Shown: positions 26,187-35,519 of the stretch, in pieces | Layout of the letters: every line of letters starts with the position of its first letter | How positions within the stretch are numbered: position 1 is the first letter of the stretch | Source of the DNA: Sphaerotilus natans | GTDB taxonomy: Bacteria > Pseudomonadota > Gammaproteobacteria > Burkholderiales > Burkholderiaceae_C | Reading direction: 5' to 3' | DNA length: 64,000 nt | Assembly: GCF_900156335.1 (NCBI RefSeq) | Contig: NZ_FTMZ01000006.1 | Location: 124,001-188,000, forward strand | Notes under the pieces: generated by a model | Seen by the model: only the letters and a program-made list of their open reading frames with translations | Told to the model about the DNA's origin: nothing | Database searches by the model: none | Made by a program: the position numbers and the translations under genes

Positions 26187-28107
26187 GCCGCAGATCGATC
26201 AGCACCGGATCATGATCGGAGCTGCGGAACTCGTCGGCCGCGTACAGCGAGGCCTGCAGGCCGGCGCTCTTGAAGTTGATGTTGTAGTCCAGCGCGGCCG
26301 GCTCGTCGGCGTTGATCGCCCAGTGCTGCGCCCGCACCACCTGTGCCGCCATCGAAGCGCTGGCCAGCGCATGGTCCAGATAGCCCCAGCGGCCGTCGAA
26401 GGCATGGCTGGAGGCCTGGGCGCCCTCGTCGCGAGCGATCAGATCGGTCCAGCCGCTGGCGGTGAAGGCGGTGACCGCCTCCTCGCGGGCATAGGCGTTG
26501 AGGTCGCCGATCACCAGCAGGTCGGCCTCGCCGGTGGCGGTCGGATCGGTGGCCAGCCACTGGCGCAGCGCGACCGCGGCGCGACGGCGCACCTGGGCGC
26601 ATTCGCCCTGGCCGTCGCCGGCGTCCGGCGTGTCGCAGGCGCTGCCCTTGCTCTTGAGGTGACTGACCGCGACGACGAAGCGCGCGCCGTCGGTCTGCTC
26701 GAAGGCCTGCGCCAGTGCCGGGCGGTTGCGCTCGCTGGCATCGCCGCCGCGCACGAACTCGGCGCTGTCGAGCACCGCGGTGCGGCCGACCGGCTTCACC
26801 CGGGCCGGGCGATAGATCAGCGCGACCTTGATCGCGTCGCTGCCGAGGCGGTTGGGCGTGCCCAGCCGTGCATCGACATCCAGCGCGGCCCAGGTGCCGG
26901 GCGCACTGGCGGCATCGAGTGCGTCGACCAGCGCCCGCAGCGCGCTGCCCAGCCCGTGCCCGTCGTTCTCGATCTCGATCAGGCCGACCACGTCGGCATT
27001 CATGCGACCGATCGCCGCCACCGTCTTGGCCCGCTGGCGTGGGTATTCGATCGCGAACTGGGCGGCCTGGGCGGCCGCGCCGCTGACATCGGAGCCCGCG
27101 CCGCGACAGGCCATGCTCGTGCCACCGACACCGCCGGTGCAGCCGGCGACGTTGTCGAAGAAGTTGAGCACGTTGAACGAGGCCACGCGCAGCGTGCCCT
27201 GGGATGGTGGCGCATGGGTCGGGCGCGGATTCGTCGGCTGGAAGGCCGGCAGGCTGCCGCCGAGCGCGCCGATCGGGCGCACGCGCCAGGCATTGCCGCT
27301 GGCGCTCGCACCGGCCCAGGTCCAGGTCATGACGCCGACCACGCCGCTGACACTGTCGCCGCCGCGCAGGGTGTTGGTGGCCGACAGCGGCAGGCCGCCG
27401 CGGGCGAACAGGATCGGGTCGTCGTTCTGGGCGTTGCGCGCATCGTCGAGGATCAGCCGGTCGAGCTGCTGCGCCTGCAGCAGCGCCTGTGCGGCCGCGC
27501 CGGGCGGATGGGTCTGGGTCGGCTGGATCTGGCGGCCGGCCGAGCTCAGCAGCACCTGGCCGAAGCGCGCCAGCTGGTAGTGCTCGGTGACCTGCAGCGT
27601 CTGGGGCAGCCGCACCAGCATGCCCTCGAGGCGCTCGGCCTCGTCGGCGCTGGCGAAGGGCAGTCGCAGGTCGGTCGGCGCGACCGTGCCGCTGCCGCAG
27701 GCCACCAGCGTGCCGGCCTGCGCGGAGAGCTGGGTCTGGCCCTGGAATTCCGACACCGTGCCGGTCACCCGCACTCGCTGGCCGACGCTGACCTCGTCGC
27801 GGTCGGCGTTGAAGACGAAGATCGCGTCCGAGGTGGCGGCGTCGCCGTCGCCCTGCTCGTCCTGCAGGTAGAAGCCGCGCAGGGCCGGCGACGGTCCCTC
27901 GAAGTCGCCGACGACGATGCCCTGGACGGTGACGGTCGCGCCGGCCAGAGCGGTGGCGGCACCCCGGCCCTGGATCGCCGGTGCGGCGGTGAAGGGGGAG
28001 GCGCAGGCGGCCGACTGCGCCACGGCCGGCAGCGTGGCGGCCGACAGCAGCAGCGCGGGCCAGGCCAGGCGCAGGCCGGTCGCGAGGCAACGAGCAAGCG
28101 GTTTCAT
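25930..28107 (-). CDS. Extracellular endonuclease/exonuclease/phosphatase-family nuclease (ExeM-like)
   Basis: About 725 residues with a signal peptide (cleavage near AVAQSAACAS). An N-terminal OB-fold-like region follows (TVTVQGIVVGDFEG, GFYLQDEQGDGD). The C-terminal EEP domain carries catalytic motifs ASFNVLNFFDN, VGLIEIEND, GDLNAYARE and SSDHDPV. Secreted DNases of this type release phosphate and nucleosides from extracellular DNA. The conserved part ends at [10 protein letters not shown]. The frame then stays open for about 80 Pro/Arg/Ala/Ser-rich residues read antisense to the EAL gene, so the true C-terminus is unusual or a stop has been lost. ATG 28107 has AGGA upstream; GTG 28113 is an alternative. 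Confidence 0.88.
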   Translation of the reverse strand: MKPLARCLATGLRLAWPALLLSAATLPAVAQSAACASPFTAAPAIQGRGAATALAGATVTVQGIVVGDFEGPSPALRGFYLQDEQGDGDAATSDAIFVFNADRDEVSVGQRVRVTGTVSEFQGQTQLSAQAGTLVACGSGTVAPTDLRLPFASADEAERLEGMLVRLPQTLQVTEHYQLARFGQVLLSSAGRQIQPTQTHPPGAAAQALLQAQQLDRLILDDARNAQNDDPILFARGGLPLSATNTLRGGDSVSGVVGVMTWTWAGASASGNAWRVRPIGALGGSLPAFQPTNPRPTHAPPSQGTLRVASFNVLNFFDNVAGCTGGVGGTSMACRGAGSDVSGAAAQAAQFAIEYPRQRAKTVAAIGRMNADVVGLIEIENDGHGLGSALRALVDALDAASAPGTWAALDVDARLGTPNRLGSDAIKVALIYRPARVKPVGRTAVLDSAEFVRGGDASERNRPALAQAFEQTDGARFVVAVSHLKSKGSACDTPDAGDGQGECAQVRRRAAVALRQWLATDPTATGEADLLVIGDLNAYAREEAVTAFTASGWTDLIARDEGAQASSHAFDGRWGYLDHALASASMAAQVVRAQHWAINADEPAALDYNINFKSAGLQASLYAADEFRSSDHDPVLIDLRLRRSRQPPVAGPTAPRASGPSPRRASAVRSHGPAPHRSPSGSAAPAWRATPPPRPPSPARAGGRSAGWRPPAQPRPQDRPTPSAA

Positions 28108-28227
28108 GCGCACATCCTGGTGGAAGCCTGTGGCAAGAATCGGATGGGCTCAGGCTGGGCAGCGTCCGTGAGCTTCGGTGATCCGTGCAGACTTCAGATC
28201 GGCCCGAGCGCCCGGGCCATCAGGGGC

Positions 28228-28356
28228 TCAGGTCATCAGCCCGAACAGCAGCGTGCAGGCCAGGGCCAGCAGCTGCAGGCCCAGGACCGAGCCCCGGAAC
28301 GCGAACACGGAACGGGCTGGCCGGTTGCGGCGGGCGGTGACAGGCAGCGTGGACAT
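28228..28356 (-). CDS. Putative 42-residue single-pass membrane peptide
   Basis: A short frame with a strong ribosome-binding site (CAGGAGTCCGCG before ATG at 28356). It encodes an Arg-rich N-terminus (ARRNRPARSVFAFRG) followed by one hydrophobic helix (SVLGLQLLALACTLLFGLMT) that ends the protein. It lies between phoX and the nuclease gene, on the same strand as both. The layout fits a small membrane protein co-expressed with phosphate-scavenging enzymes. No family is recognised; it could also be a chance frame. Confidence 0.5.
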   Translation of the reverse strand: MSTLPVTARRNRPARSVFAFRGSVLGLQLLALACTLLFGLMT

Positions 28357-28493
28357 CGCGGACTCCTGATTCCTGGGGCACGGTGACAGGATCTCACGAT
28401 CGGCCCTGGCGGTGACAGGCGCGTGAAGACCGCGGGACGGCGCGATGACGCACCGCCGGCTGCGCTTCAGTCCGTCCGGAAATCCGCATCGCC

Positions 28494-30416
28494 TCAGCTT
28501 CCGATCACGCCGCCGTCGTCCTTGCGGATCACCACGGTGGCCGAGCGCGGCCGGCCGGCGCCGTCGGGCCAGCGCGAGAGCTTCATCGGGTCGGCCGGAT
28601 CGCTGCGCTCGCTGGGCGATTCGCCCGGGTGCTGGATGTTGACGAACATCGTGCGCAGGTCGGGTGTCATCACCACACCGGTCACCTCGCAGCCGGCCGG
28701 GCCGAGCAGGAAGCGGCGGATCTCGCCCTGGGTGGGGTCGCAGGCCAGCATCTGGTTGTTGGGCAGGTTGGCATAGTCGCCCTTGCCCAGCGTCGAGGTC
28801 GACACGTCGGTCTGGATCCACATCGTGCCGCGCGGGTCGATCCACAGGCCGTCGGGGCTGCCGAAGGTGTCGCCGCGGATGTTGCCCCGGGCGTCGGCAC
28901 GCGCCAGCGTGGCGTCGCCTGCCAGCACGAAGTGGTTCCAGGCGAAGCGGCGCGCGTCGAGATCGCCGTCTTCCTTCCAGCGGATGATGTGTCCCATCGT
29001 GTTGTTGGCGCGCGGGTTGGCCGCGTCCACCGCCGGCTGGTTGTTGCCGCCGCGGCTGGAGTTGTTGGTCAGCGTGCAGTAGACCTCCTTGCTCACCGGG
29101 TCGACGGCAGTCCATTCCGGGCGGTCCATCTTCGTCGCGCCGAGCCGGTCGCTGGCCTGGCGTGCCTTGATCAGCACCTCGCCCTGGTCGGCGAAGCCCT
29201 GAGCCGCGGTGAGCGGACCCTGGCCATGCACCAGCGGCAGCCATTCGCCGCGGCCGTCGGCATCGAAGCGGGCCACGAACAGCGTGCCGTGGTCGAGCAG
29301 CTCGCGGTTGGCGGCTGCGCCGCCCGGCTTCATCGCGTCGCGGCTGACGAACTTGTAGAGGTACTCGAAGCGCGCATCCTCGCCCATGTAGACGACGGCG
29401 CGGCCGTCGGCGGTCAGCGCGAGCGCTGCGCCTTCGTGTGCGGCACGGCCCAGCGCGGTGCGCTTGATCGGCGTGGATGTCGGGTCGGCCGGATCGATCT
29501 CGACCACCCAGCCGAAGCGGTTGAACTCGTTCGGATGCCGGCTGGCGTCGAAGCGCTCCTCATGCTCGTGCCAGCGGTAGGCGGCGCCATTGCCTTTCTT
29601 CAGGCCCCAGCGCTTCTGGTGCGCGTCGGGCTGCTCGGGGCCCTCGAAGTAGTTGACGAAGTTCTCCTCGCAGGTCAGGTAGGTGCCCCACGGGGTGGCG
29701 CCGTTGCCGCAGTTGTTGAGCGTGCCCAGCACGGTGCGTCCGGCCGGGTCGGCGGCGGTGCGCATCAGCGCATGGCCGGCGGCCGGACCGGTCAGCGCCA
29801 TCGGGGTGGCCGCGGTGATGCGGCGTGCGTACCGCGACGGCGACACCACCGACCAGGCCGCGCCCTGACGCTGCACCTCGACCACCGACACGCCGTGCGC
29901 GGCGATCGACTTGGCGACCTTCTCGGCCGACCAGGTCTTCATGCCGTCGGCGTGCAGCAGCCCATCGTCGACATACTCGTGGTTCATCGCCAGCAGGCCG
30001 CGTGCCGAGCCGTCGGCGCCGCTGCCGAGCGGGAAATAGTGGATGCCGTCGTGGTGCATGCCGGCCTGCAGCGCCTGCTCGGCCGCGGTGTTGCTGGCGT
30101 CCAGGCGGAAGGCGGGCTGGCCGGCGGTCGCGCCGACCGGATCGCCCCAGCGGTACAGCACCGAGGCGGTGTAGCCCGCAGGCACCACTACCTGGTCGAC
30201 CGCGCGCATCGGCACCGAGGCGAAGCCGATGCCGCGGCCGGCCGATGCCGCGCCCAGACCCAGGCTGGCGCAGCCCCCCAGACCGCCGAGCAGGCCGGCG
30301 GCCACGCCGCCCAGGCCGCCGCGCAGCAGCAGGCGGCGGGTCGGGCTGGACATCTCGTGAATGCTGGGGTTGGTGCTGCGGTTGGAGTCTTCCATCCGCG
30401 AAAAGTCCTTGGCCAT
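28494..30416 (-). CDS. phoX: PhoX-family alkaline phosphatase
   Basis: A 640-residue secreted phosphatase of the PhoX/DUF839 family, Ca/Fe-dependent enzymes that release phosphate from organic esters. A twin-arginine (Tat) signal is present at about 27-50 (SPTRRLLLRGGLGGVAAG). Family motifs include LLAMNHEYVDD, LTCEENFVNYFEG and the late SPDGLWIDPRGTMWIQTD. ATG 30416 (MAKDFSRMED) has GAGGA seven bases upstream and is preferred over the in-frame start 57 bp earlier. A Pho box lies 63 bp upstream, indicating PhoB control under phosphate starvation. Confidence 0.94.
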   Translation of the reverse strand: MAKDFSRMEDSNRSTNPSIHEMSSPTRRLLLRGGLGGVAAGLLGGLGGCASLGLGAASAGRGIGFASVPMRAVDQVVVPAGYTASVLYRWGDPVGATAGQPAFRLDASNTAAEQALQAGMHHDGIHYFPLGSGADGSARGLLAMNHEYVDDGLLHADGMKTWSAEKVAKSIAAHGVSVVEVQRQGAAWSVVSPSRYARRITAATPMALTGPAAGHALMRTAADPAGRTVLGTLNNCGNGATPWGTYLTCEENFVNYFEGPEQPDAHQKRWGLKKGNGAAYRWHEHEERFDASRHPNEFNRFGWVVEIDPADPTSTPIKRTALGRAAHEGAALALTADGRAVVYMGEDARFEYLYKFVSRDAMKPGGAAANRELLDHGTLFVARFDADGRGEWLPLVHGQGPLTAAQGFADQGEVLIKARQASDRLGATKMDRPEWTAVDPVSKEVYCTLTNNSSRGGNNQPAVDAANPRANNTMGHIIRWKEDGDLDARRFAWNHFVLAGDATLARADARGNIRGDTFGSPDGLWIDPRGTMWIQTDVSTSTLGKGDYANLPNNQMLACDPTQGEIRRFLLGPAGCEVTGVVMTPDLRTMFVNIQHPGESPSERSDPADPMKLSRWPDGAGRPRSATVVIRKDDGGVIGS

Positions 30417-30478
30417 CGTGTCCTCGCAGTCAGCGTCGCTGGGCGACAGAGTGATGCGGCACATCGTGAACACGGGTC

Positions 30479-30496
30479 ATGAAAGTGTCATGACAT
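30479..30496 (-). promoter_or_regulatory. Pho box (PhoB-binding site) for phoX
   Basis: ATGTCATGACACTTTCAT on the minus strand matches the Pho-box layout of two 7-bp half-sites (CTGTCAT) repeated at 11-bp spacing, with 6 of 7 matches in each half. It is 63 bp upstream of the chosen phoX start and in the same orientation, as expected for PhoB activation. Confidence 0.7.
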
Positions 30497-30573
30497 GACG
30501 CGATGGCGCACGGGTGCGCCAAGGCTCGAGATTTTCCCTGAATGTGGGCATCCGGCAACATCGTGACGGGATC

Positions 30574-30999
30574 ATGAAGTTTCATGTCCGATTTCACTAT
30601 CATCGCTGGATGATCTTCTGGCGTCGTCACAGCTTCCGTCTCGTCAGCGCGGCCATCGCGCTGCTGATGATGGTCGCGCTGGCGCCGACGCTGTCGCGCC
30701 TGCTGGCCGCCGCCGATCCGGTGCGCGCGGCGATGCTGGCCGAGATCTGCTCGGCCACGATGCCGGCATCCTCGCGCACCGATGCCGGCGCGATCGGCAT
30801 GACGGACGCTGCCGGCGGCAACCACTGCCCGGCCTGCCTGAGCCCGGCCCTGGGCGCCTTGCTCCCCGAGCCGGACCGCCGCGCCGACTACCGCCTGCTC
30901 GAGCCCCTGCCTGTGCCGGTGCTGCGCATCGACTTCGTGCCGGATGCGGCGGCACATCACCCTCCTCTGCCCGCCCGGGCCCCGCCTGCGCTCGTCTGA
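30574..30999 (+). CDS. DUF2946-like small membrane/periplasmic protein
   Basis: About 141 residues. One N-terminal hydrophobic segment (FRLVSAAIALLMMVALAPTLS) is followed by a periplasmic tail with EICSAT and the family-type cysteine motif HCPACL, then a Pro/Ala-rich end. DUF2946 proteins are short, usually sit beside TonB receptors and copper proteins, and the CxxC-type motif may bind metal. ATG 30574 was chosen; ATG 30610 is equally possible because neither has a good ribosome-binding site. It precedes a TonB receptor gene by 219 bp and opens the copper-handling island. Confidence 0.7.
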   Translation: MKFHVRFHYHRWMIFWRRHSFRLVSAAIALLMMVALAPTLSRLLAAADPVRAAMLAEICSATMPASSRTDAGAIGMTDAAGGNHCPACLSPALGALLPEPDRRADYRLLEPLPVPVLRIDFVPDAAAHHPPLPARAPPALV

Positions 31000-31218
31000 G
31001 CGCGAACTGATCCGACGCATTCACGCCAGCGCGCACCATCGAGCGTGCCGCGCCATGGCCGCAGCACGCCCGCGGCGGCGGCTGCACATCCGTCGATCGT
31101 TCTCCATCCCGCCTGAATCCTGCTCTGGCCGCACCTGCACGGTGTAGCCCGGCTTGCGCTCGTCCGGCCTTCGTTCCGGTCGCGACGGGCTGCCGCTTTT
31201 TCTTGCGAATTTCCGTTC

Positions 31219-33309
31219 ATGCCTGCCATCACATTCACCATCTCGCCGGTGCCGTTCCAGAAGAAAACGCTGCCGTGGCTGTGCGCGCTGATGCTGCTGC
31301 CGCCAGTGGCTGCAGCGCAGGCGCAGGACCCCGCCGCGGCCACGGCCGAGGCGGCCACGCCGCGCTTCGACATCGGCCGCATCGACGTGCGCTCGGCACG
31401 CCGCCCTGCGCTGTCGGCCCGGCAGCTGCTGACCTCGGTCGACACGCTGCACCGCGACGTGATCGAGCCCCAGCCGGTGCAGACCACCTGGGAGCTGTTC
31501 AGCCTGGTGCCCGGGGCACTGCTGACCCCCTTCCAGCAGGGCACCACATCCGGCAAGGTCTCGCTGCGTGGCTTCAACGGCGAAGGCGAGGTCAACGCGG
31601 TCAAGCTGCTGATCGATGGGGTACCGGCCAACAGCCACAACGGCAACATGCCCTACATCGACAGCGTCTTTCCGCTTGAGCTGGAGTCGGTCGAGGTGGT
31701 GCGAGGCACCAGCGATGCCCGTCACGGCCTGCATGCGATCGCCGGCAGCATCGACCTGCGCACCCGCCAGGGCGGCCAGGGCAGCACGGTTCGACTGGGG
31801 GGGGGCTCGTTCGGACAGCGCAGCGTGGAGCTGGCGCATGCCGGTGCCCTGTCGGCTGACGGTGTCAGCCTGAATCTCTTTGCAGGTCGCAAGACCTCGG
31901 ACGGCTGGCGAGACCATGCCGCATCGACGCGCCAGGCGCTGTCGCTTCGCCTCGGCCATGCCGGCGACGGCTGGACCCGCAGCCTGAGCCTGCGCTACTT
32001 CGAGCATGAGGCCGACGAGCCGGGCTATCTCGTGCGCAGCGTGGCGCAGAGCGCGCCGTCGAGTTCTCCCGCCTATGTCGCCACGGACGGCGGCCGTCGC
32101 CACACCGTGCAGGCGGCGGTGCAGCTCGAGGGGGCGCTCTCGCCCGAGCTCAGCTCGAGCAGCCGCTTCCATGTCAACCGCTTCTCGGATGATCGCTGGG
32201 TGCGCTTCTCGGCCTCGGTCTCCCAGCAGGAGCGCCTGACCAGCGAGACCCAGGTGGGCGCCGCCACCACGCTGAGCTGGCGTCCACGGATGCTGGCGAG
32301 CCGTGCCGGTCTGCATGATCTGGCGCTGCAGGGCGGCATCGACATCGAGTCGCAGGACAACATCAGCCAGCGCTACGCCACCGTCGAGCGGGTGCGCGGC
32401 ACCCAGACGCGCGATCAGGCCTACACCCTGCATGTCGCTGGCGTGCATGCCCAGGCGCTGGTGCAGCCCACGCCCGCGCTGCGGCTGGTGCCGGGCTGGC
32501 GACTGGACCGGGTGGCTGGCCATTTCACCAATCGCCTGACTGGTGTCGAGTCACCGGTCAACGACTACGGCACCATCAGTCAGCCCAAGATGAGCCTGCT
32601 CTGGCAGGTGCAGCCGCAGCTTGCTTTGCATGCCAACTGGGGGCGTACCTTCCAGATCGGCACCGAGGCGGCCGCCTACAAGATCCCGCCGCGCCAGGCT
32701 GACCTGAAGCCCTCGATCAACGAGGGCTGGGAGGCGGGCCTGCGCTTCACCCCGGACGAGGCGACCACGCTGCGCCTTGCGGTGTGGCAGCAGACCGCCA
32801 CCGACGAGGTGCGCCGGCGCCTGAACGATCCGAGCGGCGATTCCGACAACATCGGCGCCACCCGCCGCCGTGGCGCCGACCTGCAGCTGCGCCTGCTGCC
32901 CGCCGCGACGCTGGAGCTGTGGAGCGCGCTGACGCTGCAGAAGGCGATCATCGTCACCCCCGACCCGTCGGCGCCGGCCACCCAGGGCAAGGAGATCGAC
33001 CATGTGCCGCGCCGCATGGTGCAGGCTGGCGTGAACTGGATGCCGAACGAGGTCTGGCGCCTGTCGGCCGAGCTGCAGTCGCAGGGCGACTACTTCCTGG
33101 AGCGCACCAACAGCACCGGCCGCTTCGGTGGCTTCACCGTGCTGAACCTGGGCACGAGCTGGCAGTTCTCGCCGCGGCTGCGGCTGGAAGCCTGGGTGCG
33201 CAACGCCACCGACCGCCGCACCGAATATGTCTGGCATGACGGCACGCAGTCGCTGCATTCGCCGGGCGCACCACGCAGCGTGTCGTTCGCGCTGCGGAGC
33301 GATCTGTGA
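31219..33309 (+). CDS. TonB-dependent outer-membrane receptor, probable copper/metal uptake
   Basis: A 696-residue receptor with a signal peptide (cleavage near AAAQAQDP). The plug domain (about 60-180) contains VSLRGFNGEGEVNAVKLLIDGVPAN and VEVVRGTSDARHGLHAIAGSIDL, and a 22-stranded-type barrel follows (conserved FGGFTVLNLGTSWQF and NATDRRTEYVWH near the end). It moves a substrate across the outer membrane using TonB energy. The downstream PepSY, MbnP, MbnH and PCu(A)C genes suggest copper or a copper chelate. Iron-siderophore transport is the main alternative. Its stop overlaps the GTG start of the next gene. Confidence 0.9.
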   Translation: MPAITFTISPVPFQKKTLPWLCALMLLPPVAAAQAQDPAAATAEAATPRFDIGRIDVRSARRPALSARQLLTSVDTLHRDVIEPQPVQTTWELFSLVPGALLTPFQQGTTSGKVSLRGFNGEGEVNAVKLLIDGVPANSHNGNMPYIDSVFPLELESVEVVRGTSDARHGLHAIAGSIDLRTRQGGQGSTVRLGGGSFGQRSVELAHAGALSADGVSLNLFAGRKTSDGWRDHAASTRQALSLRLGHAGDGWTRSLSLRYFEHEADEPGYLVRSVAQSAPSSSPAYVATDGGRRHTVQAAVQLEGALSPELSSSSRFHVNRFSDDRWVRFSASVSQQERLTSETQVGAATTLSWRPRMLASRAGLHDLALQGGIDIESQDNISQRYATVERVRGTQTRDQAYTLHVAGVHAQALVQPTPALRLVPGWRLDRVAGHFTNRLTGVESPVNDYGTISQPKMSLLWQVQPQLALHANWGRTFQIGTEAAAYKIPPRQADLKPSINEGWEAGLRFTPDEATTLRLAVWQQTATDEVRRRLNDPSGDSDNIGATRRRGADLQLRLLPAATLELWSALTLQKAIIVTPDPSAPATQGKEIDHVPRRMVQAGVNWMPNEVWRLSAELQSQGDYFLERTNSTGRFGGFTVLNLGTSWQFSPRLRLEAWVRNATDRRTEYVWHDGTQSLHSPGAPRSVSFALRSDL

Positions 33310-34472
33310 GCGCGGTCTCGCCACGCGCGCGCCGCGTGTGGCTGCAGATCCACAAGCTGCTGGGTCTGGCGCTGGGGCTGTGGTTCCTGCTGATGGGCGT
33401 GACCGGCAGCCTGCTGGTCTATTACCGCGGCCTGGATGCCCTGCTCGATGCCCGGCTGCGCGAGCAGCCCGGCGTGAGCGCGCCCGCGAAGATCGCCGAG
33501 GTGCACCGCACGCTGGTCGCGGCCCATCCGCAGCGCGGCACCGGCTGGCGCATCGAGGTGCCGTCTCGGCCAGGCGAGCCGGTCACCGCCCGCTTTCTCA
33601 AGCCGGTCGAGACGCAGGGCGCCTACTTTGCGCCGCTGCTGGCCACCACCGACCCGAGTGGCCGCACGCTGCTCGCCAACCGCTTCTGGGGCCAGACCCC
33701 GGGCACCTGGATCTACGACCTGCATTTCTCGCTGCTCGGCGGCGAGCTGGGCGTGAAGGTGGTGGGCTGGGGCGGCGTGGCGCTGGCGGTCTCGCTGATC
33801 AGCGGTCTGGTGATCTGGTGGCCGGCCCGCGGGCGTTGGCGCCAGGCACTGCGGCTGCGCCGGGGCGTGTCCACGGTGCGGCGGGTCTACGACCTGCACA
33901 CCGTCTTCGGCGCGCTTGGTGCAGTGCTGCTGCTGATCCTGGCCCTGACCGGCTCGGCTCTGGCGCTGCCGGACTGGGTCAAGCCGATGATCGCCAGCGT
34001 CTCGCCGCTGACGCCGATGCCCCGACCCGCCGTGCCGCCCCCCACGGAGACGGCGGGTCCGCGACTGGATGCCGACGCCGTCATCGCGCGGGCGGTGCAG
34101 GCCTTCCCTGGTGCCCAGGTGCTCTGGATCGACACGCCGGCCACCGACGGCGGGCTTTACCGCATCCGGCTGCGCCAGCCCGGCGAGCCCGGAGACCGTT
34201 TTCCCGACACCCTCGTCTGGATCGAGGCCAGCCGCGGCGAGATCGTGGCCCGCCGCGATCCGCGCCATTTCAGCGCTGGCGACACCGTCTGGCAGTGGAT
34301 GCATCCGCTGCACAGCGGCGAGGGCTTCGGCCCGGTCGGCCGCTTGCTCGTCTGCCTGTGCGGCGTGCTGCCGGTGCTGCTCGCCGTGACCGGTCTGTGG
34401 CGCTGGCTGGACAAGCGCCGGGCGCGCCGCCGAACGGCGGCCCGTCAGATTCTTCTCCACCCCGTTTCTTGA
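33306..34472 (+). CDS. PepSY-associated transmembrane protein
   Basis: A 388-residue inner-membrane protein with four helices in the PepSY_TM arrangement: HKLLGLALGLWFLLMGVTGS near the start, VVGWGGVALAVSLISGLVIW, DLHTVFGALGAVLLLILALT, and a last helix after HPLHSGEGFGPVGR. Conserved membrane histidines (HK, DLH, HPLHS) resemble those of reductases that release iron or copper after TonB-dependent import. GTG 33306 lies inside the stop of the receptor gene (GTGA), so the two are translationally coupled. It is probably the metal-reduction partner of that receptor. Confidence 0.88.
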   Translation: MSAVSPRARRVWLQIHKLLGLALGLWFLLMGVTGSLLVYYRGLDALLDARLREQPGVSAPAKIAEVHRTLVAAHPQRGTGWRIEVPSRPGEPVTARFLKPVETQGAYFAPLLATTDPSGRTLLANRFWGQTPGTWIYDLHFSLLGGELGVKVVGWGGVALAVSLISGLVIWWPARGRWRQALRLRRGVSTVRRVYDLHTVFGALGAVLLLILALTGSALALPDWVKPMIASVSPLTPMPRPAVPPPTETAGPRLDADAVIARAVQAFPGAQVLWIDTPATDGGLYRIRLRQPGEPGDRFPDTLVWIEASRGEIVARRDPRHFSAGDTVWQWMHPLHSGEGFGPVGRLLVCLCGVLPVLLAVTGLWRWLDKRRARRRTAARQILLHPVS

Positions 34473-34484
34473 AAGACCTTTTCC

Positions 34485-35519
34485 ATGACACCGTTCCATC
34501 GCTCCGCCCCGACCCTGCTGAAGCTGTCTCCTCTGGCCCTTGCCGCATTGCTCGGCGCCTGCGGCGGTGGCAGTGACGACACGGGCAGCACCACGGCTCC
34601 TGCTGCGACCACCCAGTCGGTCGCGATCGACTTCGCCGCCACCGTCGGCTCCACCGTGCTGAACATTGGCGACTGCGCCAGCACCACCGTCAGCGGCGTG
34701 GCCACCCGCAATGGCGTCGCGGTCGATGCCCGCCTGACCGACCTGCGCTTCTATGTCTCGAACCTGAAGCTGCTCAAGGCCGACGGCACCGCGGTGGCGG
34801 TCACGCTCGACGAAAGCATCTGGCAGGCCAAGGCCGGCGACGACACCATCGCGCTGATCGACTTCGAGAACGGCACCTGCACCAACAACAGCGGCGGCAC
34901 GGGCGGCACCAACACCCGCATCACCGGCAGCGTGCCGGCGGGCAGCTATGTCGGCGCGGTCTTCACGCTGGGCGTGCCTTCGTCGTGGAACCACAGCAAC
35001 CCGGCGCTGGCCACCACCCCGAAGCCGATCGACAGCAGCGTGCCCGGCATGGCCTGGTCCTGGCAGGCCGGCCGCAAGTTCACCAAGATCGAGCTGAGCC
35101 CCGTCAACGCCACCACGCCTGACACCTACACCGGCGGCGTGCAGATCATCAATGCCGATGGCACCCAGGCCACCACCACCACGGCCGGCGTGACGACCGC
35201 GACCGCCAACACCAGCGTCTTCCCGTATCACCTCGGCTCCACCGGCTGCGTCGCCGATGCGGCCGCCACCGGCACCGGCGGCTATACCTGCACCAGCCCG
35301 AACCAGTTCGATGTGCGAGTGGCAGCCTTCAACCCGACCAGCCAGCGCCTGACCGTCGACCTGCAGGCCCTGTTCGCGGGCAACAACGTGACGCAGAACA
35401 CCACTGGCACCGCGGGCGGATGCATGTCCTCGGCCAGCGATCCGCAGTGCACCGCGATGTTCACCATGCTGGACGGCGTGAAGTCGGGCGGCACGGTCTT
35501 CCGCGCGATCGCGAAATGA
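34485..35519 (+). CDS. MbnP-like copper-binding lipoprotein
   Basis: A 344-residue lipoprotein (lipobox LLGAC, Cys26). It matches the MbnP family (AZL_007920/MXAN_0976 type) through LTDLRFYVSNLKLL, VFTLGVPSSWNHSNPA, MAWSWQAGRKFTKIEL, FPYHLGSTGC and the C-terminal pair CMSSASDPQC. MbnP proteins bind copper after their partner MbnH oxidises a tryptophan to kynurenine. Several conserved Trp are visible here, but I cannot say which would be modified. It is coupled to the MbnH-like gene by an ATGA overlap. No methanobactin precursor or biosynthetic gene is seen in the window. Confidence 0.88.
   Translation: MTPFHRSAPTLLKLSPLALAALLGACGGGSDDTGSTTAPAATTQSVAIDFAATVGSTVLNIGDCASTTVSGVATRNGVAVDARLTDLRFYVSNLKLLKADGTAVAVTLDESIWQAKAGDDTIALIDFENGTCTNNSGGTGGTNTRITGSVPAGSYVGAVFTLGVPSSWNHSNPALATTPKPIDSSVPGMAWSWQAGRKFTKIELSPVNATTPDTYTGGVQIINADGTQATTTTAGVTTATANTSVFPYHLGSTGCVADAAATGTGGYTCTSPNQFDVRVAAFNPTSQRLTVDLQALFAGNNVTQNTTGTAGGCMSSASDPQCTAMFTMLDGVKSGGTVFRAIAK

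Noticed and set aside
30571-30588. Second Pho-box-like pair of TCAT words before the DUF2946 gene
   Set aside because: The half-sites are spaced by 10 rather than 11 bp and have weak matches.
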